NCBI GenBank assembly: GCA_037974665.1
Contig: CM075773.1
Location: 30,762,853 to 30,826,852, forward strand
Origin: Ehretia macrophylla
Lineage: Eukaryota > Streptophyta > Magnoliopsida > Boraginales > Ehretiaceae
Direction: 5' to 3'
Length of the DNA: 64,000 nucleotides
The notes under the pieces are model-generated. The model made no database searches. It was not told the origin of the DNA and saw only the letters and a list, made by a program, of their open reading frames with translations. Position 1 is the first letter of the stretch. The number at the start of each line of letters is the position of its first letter. A program made the position numbers and the translations under genes. Of the stretch, positions 1-10,043 are shown in pieces.

Positions 1-248
1 TCCCACATCGTAGAACTCTCGGAGTGCTTTCCAACGGTATGTTGTGCGCCGTGTAACTCCTTACAGATCAAAAGTTATGGGCACCGGAGTGACGGAGACC
101 TGGTCACAAGCCCGACTCCCTCGGTTTGCGGGCCCAACCTCTACGTGAAGCGAAGTTGTCTTGCCCAAGGTGCTGTGAGATTCGGCAATAGGAATGTGGT
201 GGATAAAGTATCTTGGCAACCCTAACCGTGGCAAAAAAATTTGAAAAG

Positions 249-368
249 GGCGGTGTAACACGAGGACTTCTCAGGGGGTCACCCATCATAGTACTACTCT
301 CGCCCAAGCACGCTTGACTTCGGAGTTCTAATGGGATCCAGTGCATTAGTGCTGGTATGATCGCACCC
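249..368 (-). rRNA. 5S rRNA copy 1 (class A)
   Basis: Full-length 5S match read on the minus strand, starting GGGTGCGATCATACCAGCAC. It has single changes in box A (a G where most copies have A in the CTTAACT block on the plus strand) and in box C (CATCATAG for CATCCTAG), plus a one-base irregularity at the 3' end. Probably not expressed. Confidence 0.85.
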
Positions 369-902
369 GTCATGTTAAGGCCACAAATCCTTTATGTGTT
401 GACAGTTCACAGTTCCAGCCCAGAGAGATGGCCCATTCAAAAGGCCCAATGGGCTTAACGACAGCCCCTCCGCTTCAACAACGCAGCATCCTCGTAAGAC
501 GTGATATCGGCACGTTGTAGGGCCCTGTAATATCCCGCGAGTTAGGTTGTCGTCCTTTTAATAGCACACGACGTACGATCTGGGACAGAAAAACAGAGCA
601 AAAGAAGAATAGTGGCCCGAAATAGATGAAAATGTTTGATTTTGGGCTCCAAAAATAGGTATAGCCGAGCAGGCTTGATGCCTGTCGTAGAGCTCTCGGA
701 GTGCTTTTGAACGGTATGCTATGCTCCGCGTAACTCCTTACGGATCAAAAGTTATGGGCATTAGAACAACGGAGACCTGGTCACAAGCCCTACACCCTTG
801 GTTTGCAGTCTCTACGTGAAGCGAAGTTGTCTTGCCCAAGGTGCCGTGGGATTCGGTAATAGAAATGTGGTGGATAAAGTATCTTGGCAACCCTAACCGG
901 GC

Positions 903-918
903 AAAAAAATTGAAAAAA
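903..918 (-). terminator. T-run after 5S copy 2 (Pol III-type terminator)
   Basis: On the minus strand the 5S copy is followed directly by a run of six T, then a run of seven T a few bases on. RNA polymerase III stops at four or more T. The paired T-runs recur after nearly all copies in the window. Confidence 0.7.
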
Positions 919-1037
919 GGGGTGCAACACGAGGACTTCCCAGGGGGTCACCCATCCTAGTACTACTCTCGCCCAAGCACGCTTAACTTTGGATTTCTGA
1001 TGGGATCTGGTGCATTAGTGCTGGTATGATCGCACCC
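918..1037 (-). rRNA. 5S rRNA copy 2 (class A), best-preserved copy
   Basis: Of all copies this is the one closest to the plant 5S consensus. Box A (AGTTAAGCGTGCTTG), the intermediate element and box C (AGGATGGGTGACCCC) are all intact on the minus strand. I see only about three substitutions, all in RNA positions 30-50 and outside the boxes. It has an ATAAAA element at about -27, C at -1 and T-runs after the gene. If any copy here is transcribed by Pol III with TFIIIA, this is a leading candidate. Expression cannot be judged from sequence. Confidence 0.88.
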
Positions 1038-1064
1038 GTCATGTTCAGGGCACAAATCTTTTAT
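1038..1064 (-). promoter_or_regulatory. 5S upstream element with TATA-like box (copy 2)
   Basis: Reading toward the gene, an ATAAAA motif lies at about -27 to -22 (plus-strand 1059-1064) and a C at -1 (1038). This matches the plant 5S upstream layout, TATA-like box near -28 and C at -1. Class A copies mostly have ATAAAGG and class B copies ATAAGGG at the same distance. Confidence 0.65.
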
Positions 1065-1595
1065 CTGTTGACGATTCATAATCCCAGCCTAGAGAGATGG
1101 CCCATTGAAAAGGTCCAATGGGCTTAACGGCAACCCATTCACTTCAACAACGCAGCATCCTCGTAAGACGTGATATCGACCCGTTGTATGGCCCTCTAAT
1201 GTTCGGCGAGTTAGGTTGTCTTCCATTTAACAGCTCACGACGTACGATCCGTGATGAAAAAACAAAGCAAAAGTGGAAAAGTGTCTCGAAACTAATGAAA
1301 ACATTCAATTTTGGGCTCTGAAAACTGGCACAGCCAAGCAGACTTGCTGCCCCCGTCGTAGAGCTCTTAGAGAGCTTTCCAACGGTATGTTGTGCGCCGC
1401 GTAACTCCTTACGGATCAAAAGTTATGGGCACCGAAGCAACGGAGACCTGGTCACAAGCCCAATGCCCTCGGTTTGCGGGCCCAGCCTCTACGTGAAACG
1501 AAGTTGTCTTGCCCAAGGTGCTGTGGGATTCAGTAATAGAAATGTGGTGGATAAAGTATCTTGGCAACCTTAACCGGGGCAAAAAAATTGAAAAG

Positions 1596-1715
1596 GGGGG
1601 TGCAACACAAGTACTTCCCAAGGGGTCACCAATCTTAGTACTATTCTCGCCCAAGCACGCTTAACTTTGGAGTTCTGATGGGATCTGGTGTGTTAGTGCT
1701 AGTATTATCACACCC
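1596..1715 (-). rRNA. 5S rRNA copy 3 (class A), diverged
   Basis: Full-length match with changes in box C (plus strand CACCAATCTTAG for CACCCATCCTAG) and near the 5' end (ATTATCACACCC). Most changes are C to T or G to A. Likely a pseudogene. Confidence 0.82.
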
Positions 1716-2274
1716 GTCAAGTTGAGGACACAAATCCTTTATGTGTTGACGGGTCACAGTCCCAACCTAGAGAGATGGCCCATTCAAAAGGCCCAATGGG
1801 CTTAACAACAATCCATCCCCTTCAACAACACAGCATCCTCAAAAGACGTGATATCAAGGCATTGTAAGGCCCTCTAATGTCCCGCGAGTTAAGTTGTCGT
1901 CCTTTTAACAACTCATGACGTACGATCTGAGACAGAAAAACAGAGCAAAAGTTGAAAAGTGGCCCGAAACTGATGAAAACTTTCAATTTTGGGGTTCAAA
2001 ATTGGGCACAACCTAGCAGGCTTGCTGCCCCCGTCGTAGAGATCTCGGAGAGCTTTCCAACGGTATGTTGTGCGTCGCGTAACTTCTTACGAATCAAAAG
2101 TTATGGGCACTGAAGAGATGGAGACCTGGTCACAAGTCTCACACCCTTGGTTTGCGGGCCCAGCATCTACGTGAAGCGAAGTTGTCTTGCCTAAGGTGCC
2201 GTGGGATTTGGGAATAGAAATGTGGTGGATAAAGTATCTTGGCAACCCTAACCGGGGCAAAAAAAATTGAAAAG

Positions 2275-2394
2275 GGGGGTACAACATGAGGACTTCCTAG
2301 GGGGTCACCCATCCTAGTACTACTCTCACCCAAGCATGCTTAACTTCGGAGTTCTGATGGGATCCGGTGCATTAGTGCTGGTATGATTGCACGC
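2275..2394 (-). rRNA. 5S rRNA copy 4 (class A), diverged
   Basis: Full length. Nearly every departure from consensus is C to T or G to A: ACATGAGG, TTCCTAGG, CTCACCC, GCATGC and GATTGC on the plus strand. Box A carries one of these. The pattern fits decay of methylated cytosines. Confidence 0.84.
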
Positions 2395-2953
2395 GTCATG
2401 TTGAGGGCACAAATCCTTTATGTGTTGACGGTTCACAGTCCCAACTCAGAGAGATGGCCCATTCAAAAGGCCCAATGGGCTTAACGACAACCCCTCCGCT
2501 TCAACAACGCAGCATCCTCGTAAGACATTATATCAACACGTTGTATGGACCTGTAATGTCCCGCGAGTTAGGCTGTCGTCCTTTTAACAGTTCACGACAT
2601 ACGATCCGGGACAGAAAAATAGAGAAAAATAAGAAAAGTGACCCGAAACAGATGAAAATGTTCAATTTTAGGCTTCGAAAATAGACAAAACTAAGTAGGG
2701 TTGTTGTCCCCATCGTAGAGCTCTCGGAGAGCTTTCCAACGGTATGTTGTGCGTCGTGTAACTCGTTACGGATCAAAAGTTATGGACACCAGAGCGATGG
2801 AGACTTGGTCACAAGCCCCACGCCCTCGATTTGCGGGCCCAGCGTCTACGTGAAGCGAAGTTGTCTTGCTCAAGGTGCCGTGGGATTTGGTAATAGAAAT
2901 GTGGTGGATAAAACATCTTGGCAAGCCTAACCGGGCCAAAAAAAATTGAAAAG

Positions 2954-3073
2954 GGGAGTGCAATACATGGACTTCCCAAGAGGTCACCCAACCTAGTACT
3001 ACTCTTGTCCAAGCACGCTTAACTTCGGAGTTCTGATGGGATCTGATGCATTAGTGTTGGCATGATCGCAACC
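2954..3073 (-). rRNA. 5S rRNA copy 5 (class A), diverged
   Basis: Full length, one extra base near the 3' end. Box A is intact; box C has CCCAACCTAG for CCCATCCTAG, and the intermediate element region has CTTGTCC for CTCGCCC. Probably inactive. Confidence 0.82.
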
Positions 3074-3630
3074 ATCATGTTGAGGGCACAAATCCTTTAT
3101 GTGTTGACGGTTCACAGTCCCAGCCCAGAGAGATGGCCCATTCAAAAAGCTCAATGGGATTAACGACAACCCATCCGCTTCAACAGCGCGGCATCCTCGT
3201 AAGATGTGATATCAACGTGTTGTAGGGCCCTTTAATGTCCCGCAAGTTAGGTTGTGGTCCTTTTAACAGCTCACGACGTACGATCCGGGACCAAAAAACA
3301 AAGCTAAAGAAGAAAAGTGGCCTGAAACTGATGAAAACATTCGATTTTGGTCTCCAAAAAGGCACAGCTGAGCAGGCTTGATGCACCCGTCGTAGAGCTC
3401 TAGGAGAGCTTTCCAACGGTATACTGTGTGCCGCGTAACTCTTTACGGATCAAAAGTTATAGGCACCAGAACGATGGAGACCTAGTAACAAGCCCCATGC
3501 CCTCGGTTTCTGGGCCCAGCCTCTACGTGATGCGAAGTTGTCTTGCCCAAGGTACCGTGGGTGTAGGTAATAGAAATGTGGTGGATAAAGCATCTTGGCA
3601 AGCCTAACCGGGACAAAAAAAATTGAAAAG

Positions 3631-3750
3631 GGGAGTGCAACACGAGGACATCCCAGGGAGTCTCCCATCCTAGTACTACTCTCGCCCAAGAACGCTTAAC
3701 TTCGTAGTTCTGATGGGAAACGGTGCATTAGTACTGGTATGATCGCACCC
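3631..3750 (-). rRNA. 5S rRNA copy 6 (class A), diverged
   Basis: Full length with transversion-type changes: GAGTCTCCC in box C, AAGAACGC in box A, and GGGAAACGG for GGGATCCGG. The RNA 5' end is unchanged. Confidence 0.83.
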
Positions 3751-4309
3751 GTCATGTTGAGCGCACAAATCCCTTATGTGTTGACGGTTCACAGTCCCAG
3801 CCCAAAGAGATGGCCCATTCAAAAGGCCCAATGGGCTTAACGACAACCCATCCGCTTCACCAATGCAGCATCCTTACAAGACGTGATATCGACGCGTTGT
3901 AGGGCCCTCTCATGTCCCACAAGTTAGGTTGTCGTCCTTTTAACAGCTCACGACGTACGATCCGGGACGGAAAAATAGAGCAAAAGAAGAAAAGTGGCCC
4001 AAAAATAATGAAAACGTTCGATTTTGGGCAACGAAAATAGGCACAGTCGAGCAGGCTAGCTGCCCTCATCGTAGAGCTCTCGGAGAGCTTTCCAACGGTA
4101 TGCTATGTGTCGCGTAACTCCTTACGAGTCAAAAGTTATGGGCACTGGAGCAACGGAGACCTGGTCACAAGCCCCACGCCCTCGGTTTGCGAGCCCAGCC
4201 TCTACCTAAAGCGAAGTTGTCTTGCCCAAGGGGCCGTGGGATTCAGTAATAGAAATATGGTGGATAAAGTGTCATGGCAACCCTAACCGGGTCAAAAAAA
4301 ATTTAAAAA

Positions 4310-4429
4310 ATGGGTGCAACACGAGGACTTCCCAGGGGGTTACCCATCCTAGTACTATTCTCGCCCAAGCACGCTTAGCTTCGGAGTTCTGATTTGATCC
4401 GGTGCATCAGTGCTGGTATGATCGTAGCC
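4310..4429 (-). rRNA. 5S rRNA copy 7 (class A), diverged
   Basis: Full length. Changes fall in box C (GGTTACCC), box A (CTTAGCT) and the RNA 5' end (ATCGTAGCC for ATCGCACCC), so the start region is also altered. Confidence 0.82.
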
Positions 4430-4988
4430 GCCATGTAGAGGGCATAAATCCTTTATGTGTTGACGGTTCACAGTCCCAGCCCCGAGAGATGGCCCATTCA
4501 AAAGGCCCAATGGGCTTAACGACAACCCATCCGCTTCAACAATGCGGCATCTTCGTAAGACATGATATCGACGCATTGTAGGGCCATCTAATGTCCAGCG
4601 AGTTAGGTTGTCGCCCTATTAACAGCTCACAACGTACGATCCGGGACGAAAAAAAAGAGCAAAAGAAGAAAACTGGCCCAAAAATGATGAAAAAGTTCAA
4701 TTTTGGGCTCCAAAAATGGGTGCAGATGAGCAGGCTTTCTGCCCTCGTTGTAGAACTCTCGGAGAGCTTTCCAACGGTATGCTGTGCGCCGTATAACTCC
4801 TTACGGATCAAAAGTTATGGGCACCGGAGCGATAAAGACCTGGTCATAAGCCCTACGCCCACGGTTTGCGGGCCCAGCCTCTACGTGAATCGAAGTTGTG
4901 TTGCCCAAGGTGCTGTAAGATTCGGTAATAGAAATGTGGTGGATAAATGATCTTGGCAACCTTAACCGGGGCAAAAAAAATTGAAAAG

Positions 4989-5108
4989 GGGGGTGCAACA
5001 CAAGGACTTCCCAGGGGGTCACCCATCTTAGTACTACTATCGCCCAAGCATGCTTAACTTGGGAGTTCTGATGGGATCCGGTGCATTAGTGCTGGCATGA
5101 TCGCACCC
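4989..5108 (-). rRNA. 5S rRNA copy 8 (class A)
   Basis: Full length and fairly well kept, with an intact RNA 5' end. Box C has CATCTTAG, the intermediate element has CTATCGCCC, and box A has GCATGC. Last undisturbed class A copy before the retrotransposon. Confidence 0.84.
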
Positions 5109-5646
5109 GTCATGTTGAGGGCACAAATCCTTTATGTGTTAACGGTTCACAGTCCCAGCCCAGAGAGATGACCCATTCAAAAGGCCCAATGGGCTTAACG
5201 CCAACCCATCCACTTCAACAACGCAGCATCCTCATAAGACGTGATATCGACGCATTGTAGGACCCTCTAAGGTCTCGCGAGTTAAGTTGTCGTCCTTTTA
5301 ACAGCTCACAACGTACGATCCGGGATGGAAAAACAGAGCAAACAAAGAAAAGTAGCCCAAAACTCATGAAAACATTCGATTTTGGGCTTCGAAAACAAGC
5401 GCAACCATACAGGCTTGATGCACCCGTCGTAGAGCTCCCGAAGAGCTTTTCAACGGTATGCTGTGCCGTGTAACTCCTTACGGATCAAAAGTTATGGGCA
5501 CCGGAGCGATGGAGACCTGGTCAGAAGCCCTAAGCCCTCGGTTTGCAGGCCCAGTCTCTACATGAAGCGAAGTTGTCTTGCCCAAGGTGCCGTGGGATTG
5601 GTAATAGTATCTTGGCAACCTTAACCGGGGTAAAAAAATGAAAAAA

Positions 5647-5666
5647 GGGGTATAACACTAGGATTT
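5647..5666 (-). pseudogene. 5S rRNA copy 9, 3' end fragment (split by element 1)
   Basis: The last ~20 bases of a 5S copy, ending at GGATTT where consensus has GGACTT, directly abut the TGTGAGG start of an LTR. The rest of the gene resumes at 20999 with ACTTCCCAGG, so one gene has been cut by the insertion. Confidence 0.85.
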
Positions 5667-8600
5667 TGTGAGGCCAAACCTCGATTTGCGTGCGATACCT
5701 CGTTTCGTGTGCCTTAACCTAGATTTGCATACCTTGACCTAGGTTTAAGAATTGTGTTTCGTTTTGTGTGCCATACATTGAATTACGTGTATTCATTTAG
5801 AGTTACGTGCATTTACTTGGGAAATGTACATTTGTCTCGTAGTTCGTGCCTACCTCGTAATGCGTGCCCTAGACTTATGAAAACGTGCCCTAACGCTAAT
5901 CAAGAAAGCATCTTACACGAAGCACTAGGTCATTAATTAATCCTACAAATCTCACTAACTAATATTAAATTACTAATTCACCCCACTAGAAGACGAAATT
6001 ACACCAAAAGCTAGACATTCTTATTCTTTATTCCTTATTCTTTTGCACTTTCCAAACACATAATTAAATAATGCTCAAAAGATGACAAAGATTCAGCATT
6101 TTTCATGCCTTGGCCGACCACCTTGTGTGCTTTGTGCTTGCTTTGCATAATTCAAATTGAACCTAGACAATTCTATGACAACTAATGACACAAAGCAATA
6201 AAAAAATAGCTCAAAAACTCTACCAAGCTCTACCAATCTCAACATAAGCTCCTTGCCCATGCTAAACACTTCAACTTATAGTCCTTGAAGACACAAAAAT
6301 CTGAAATTGCAAAGCTCAAGGCCGACACATGCTTCAAACCTAGCAAAAGCTTTTATTTTTCTTTCGTTTCTCTCATTTCCTCTCATTCTTCTCTCTCCCT
6401 CTCATCCTTCTCTCTCTCTCTCGGCCTTGGCTGAGTTTCTACACTCCTTAGCTTATCTTCATCACTCCATGGTTCATCAAGGCATGCAAGAAGCTAGGGA
6501 GCTCGACTAAGCAAGCTAGGTTGCAAGAAACACACATGCAAGCTCTTTGAATCTCCATTTTGGCTTAGGTGAGTTTGCTAGCTTCCATTTCTTTTCTTCT
6601 TGTTCTAACCACATGCACCTACTAAGAACTTGGTTACTAAGCTAGGAAATTTGAGAAAAATCGAGTGGTGTCTCGGCTAAGCAAGGAAAAAGGTCAACTT
6701 TGTGCTTCACCAAGAGTCTTGTGCATCTTCTTGTTGTTTTGCTAAGGTGAGGGCTAAAACTTCTTGAAAATCTTTCAAAAACCCACATGCATGCCCTTAA
6801 ATGTCTATCTTTACTTCTGTACTTGAGATATATGTGTGTTCATGAGCTTTTATAAACATGCATGGCAAGATATTTGGCTAAAATGTGATGTTGGATGAAA
6901 TCGTGTATGGGACAGTTTTCTGCCTTGTTGGTGTAATGTGATTTTGGCTAGGCAAATGATGTTAAAAATGTGTGAAAATTGACAGATAACTATTTTTTCC
7001 AGTTATGAACATTTTTCACAGAAACAGGCCAAAGCTAATTTTGACTCTAAAGTCCTTAAAATGATAAATTATTAAAATGTGTCCAAATCTAGAAAGTCTG
7101 GAAAAATGAAGCAGGTTTTGGCAGATTCACTGACTTGTAGAACGAACAGGTTTTTACTTAGTAAATGACATCTAAAATTAATGATATTTGGTGTGCTGAT
7201 ATATTTTTCAGTTCTGGACATTTTTGTCAGAAATGGACTAAGGCTAAATCGGAACCTAAGGCCCTCAAAAACGACAAGTATTGAAATGTGTGCAAATCTG
7301 GACAGTTTTGTGCAGTCTCACTGTTTTGGCTATAACTATTGAACCCGAACTCCAAATGATGCGAGGTTTGTTTCTGAATTTAGTTAACTTCCTAAAATTT
7401 AATTTGACTTCTTATTTAATGGAATTGGATATTGTTTGCTTATCTTAATAATTGTGAGAAACAGTCCATTGCAGTGAGGGTTTCACTTAGTGATATGCTT
7501 AGAAAAAATTATTGTAGCTTCTCTTGTTGTATTAAATGCTTGGGATTGTGGCATTGAGATGTTGTGTGGACTGTTTTGAATATTTGAGGGTGTATGAACT
7601 AATCAACGCGTGTCTTGAGTTTGATTTTGAGATGACTTGGGGCTTAATCGCACGGGTAAGCACGAATTGAAACCCTAGTGACAAGGTAAATTCACTAAGT
7701 GTTAATCCTTTGAATATCGTGTTTAATTACATATTTCGTAGGCTGCCCGTAGTTTCCCTTGTGGCCCTAAATGTGATTTTGATGATTACATGTTGACAAG
7801 TAGGCCTTTCATGCACCCGGTCCCAGATAGATGTCGTTGCATGTTGAATAATCTTATTATTTGATTACGTGAACTTTGAAATGAGTTATATGACTTGATT
7901 TACATGCGTTACATGGCTGCCCGTTTAATATTCATATAACTCCATGTGCTTTATAAGTGAAATTGCCTGTCATATCGTGCCTCGCTTGTCTACTTGCCAA
8001 TGTGCAATCTTATGATTGCTCGGAAGGAACCTACTTTGTTGTCCTCCTAATGTGATATATTACATGTCATAAATGTGCATTGCATACAAGGTTGCAACCT
8101 TTCATTCTGGCATGGTAGCGTTCACGCACACCGGGCGGCATCGGGCTTGCCGGTGCAATCGTGAGTACCATTGTCCAATTCCCTCTCTCGCTTGGGGCTA
8201 GACTTCCTTGGAGAGTTGGGTCGTAGGATTTCGAGGTACATCCGGAGTACACCCATTTGGCGTGATAAGGGGATGATTTGAAGTCGGCCGGAACAACTAA
8301 AACTGACATGAACTGAGAGCAAAAGCTCACCGTATCCTTTTCACTTTGTGTATAAGTACTCTTGCTTGGTTGCTAGAGGACCTCGGGGAAGAAAGACGGG
8401 TTATTGTGTTCCTTTACTTTTATATTTTGTTATGTACTCACTTGTGATATATTCATGCTTGCAAAAAGGGTTTCATAAGTTGAACCGGAAAATGAGTTTC
8501 AAACCTATTTCTCGTTCCCCCCTCACTGAGTTCATAAGGGCTTACCCTCTTTTATCATCTTAAGTGAAGAAGACCAAGAACAGGTACCCGAGGACGATAT

Positions 8601-9239
8601 GACTAACGATGAATCCTTGGAATGAATGCTTGCCCTACGTGCCTTACGTGACTATGGCCATTTTGTGAACAATATGTTGTTTGAAGACTATTTCTTTTAT
8701 GTTGCTTGTTGATGTAATGTAAAAGACCCCCATTGTAATTTGGGGTCTAATTTTGGCTTGTACTGATAATAACTAGATAGACACTACTATGGTCATTTTA
8801 CTATCGTTACTGGTTAGTATTTATCATAGGATTATGAAGTATCAGGTAAGGACTAAGTAAAATGAACCTATCCAATCTTAAGCAGGTACCCATTGTTAAG
8901 CTAAGATCTACAGGTACTTTTGTAACGAGGATTAACAAACAAACGAGACATAGTATCATGCTAGGTTATTAATCAAACAAGACATCGAGATAACTAGTAG
9001 GCGTCTCAATTGATGGTAAATAGTAATCTTAGTTGAAAATGAAATTTGAGGCGTTTAGAGAACTAGGTCAAACTAAAGAGCCCAATTACAGCTGTTATAC
9101 TGCTGGTTTTTCGGAAAAATTGTGGAGTCTAGGCTAAACGTTAAACATTAAACTTTCATGAACAACTAAGTACGGACATGACTTGAATGTTTAGATCACA
9201 CTCTAGTCTAACCTTTATAGGCCGGGTCAGGGCGTGACA
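5667..9239 (+). repeat. 5' LTR of element 1
   Basis: 3573 bp, TGTGAGG to GCGTGACA, matched along its whole length by 17432-20998. It contains a CT-rich microsatellite near 6380-6424 and, near 8112-8290 and 8518-8570, a block shared with the other LTR families here (CCGGAGTAC and CTGAGTTCATAAG motifs). No ordinary gene is seen in these 3.6 kb. Confidence 0.92.
6371..6424. repeat. CT-rich microsatellite in LTR
   Basis: An imperfect pyrimidine tract of CTCT and CCCT units inside the 5' LTR of element 1. It has counterparts at about 18130-18178 in the 3' LTR and, as an AG-rich tract, near 60955-60995 in the reversed solo LTR. Confidence 0.75.
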
Positions 9240-9412
9240 CCTTATATAGAAAGAAATAGTGTCATTGCGCCTTCTATGTTCTATATGCTTAAGTGATTAA
9301 CATGCCTTAATTGTTTCTAGAATTGTGTATCTATATTATGTTGCATATCTTATGCATTAAATTCTTGTTTGTCGTATTTCAATAAATTGTGCATTGTAAT
9401 TTGTGCCTATAG

Positions 9413-10043
9413 ATGGCTGGCTCTAGTACCCGCACTACTAATAAGAGCGGTGAACCCCAAGAGACCGGAGATGCTTATCAAACTAATCCCGGCATAGCTA
9501 TGTTTAACATGATGGCGAATGCCATGGATCGCGTGTCACGAGTGATGGAGCGTCAAGATGCACGTGAAGCCAACAACAACAACAACAACAAGAATGATGG
9601 TAACCATGGGAGACATAGCAGAATGAGGGAGTTCCTTGACTTTCGCCCGTCCAAATTCCACGGGGAAGCTGATGATGAGAAAGCAGAGGCTTGGCTGTTT
9701 GAGATCGAGAGGATTTTCAGGCCACTTGATTATACTGATGAAGAAAAGGTGGAGTTTGTTGTGTTTCTGTCACACGGGGATGCTAAGCATTGGTGGCACA
9801 TTGTGGAGGCACTGTGGGAAACTGATCATACCCCTCACTTATGGGGTAATTTCATTAAGGCCTTCAAGGAGAAATATGTACCCGCAGTTTCCAGGCAGAG
9901 GCGGATTGATGAATTCATGCACTTGAACCAGGGTAACATGACGGTGGCCCAGTACGAGGCTCGTTTCGACCGACTATTCCGCTATGCTCAATACATGGTC
10001 AGTACTCCGGAGGCGAAGATGTGGAAATTTACTACTGGATTGA
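9413..10043 (+). pseudogene. gag remnant of element 1 (N-terminal part)
   Basis: Encodes a Tekay-type Gag N-terminus. It has NPGIAMFNMMANAMDR, a short run of asparagines, and then a retrotransposon Gag domain (DFRPSKFHGEADDEKAEAWL, then WGNFIKAFKEKYVP). The same NPGIAMFNMMA motif opens the Gag of element 2, so the two elements are related. The coding region is interrupted by the nested solo LTR. Fossil. Confidence 0.85.

Larger units (their letters stand above)
1..5666 (-). repeat. 5S rDNA tandem array, class A units
   Basis: Eight complete 5S copies plus the 3' end of a ninth lie head to tail at 669-679 bp spacing. Class A spacers are recognised by a GTAATAGAAATGTGG block, an AACCCTAACCGGGG block just after the gene, and GGGCTCC where class B has GGGTACC. 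Bases 1-248 are spacer of a unit that begins outside the window. Every ~558 bp spacer has the same order of blocks, and I see no protein-coding gene in any of them. Open frames here recur with the repeat and are by-products of it. Units differ from each other by visible point changes but hardly in length. Confidence 0.9.

Noticed and set aside
1-5666. CRISPR-like repeat-spacer pattern
   Set aside because: The repeats are 120-bp 5S genes with similar 558-bp spacers in a plant genome, not short repeats with unique spacers.
5754-8563. Short open frames inside the element 1 LTR
   Set aside because: They are not kept between the LTR copies and have no recognisable product.
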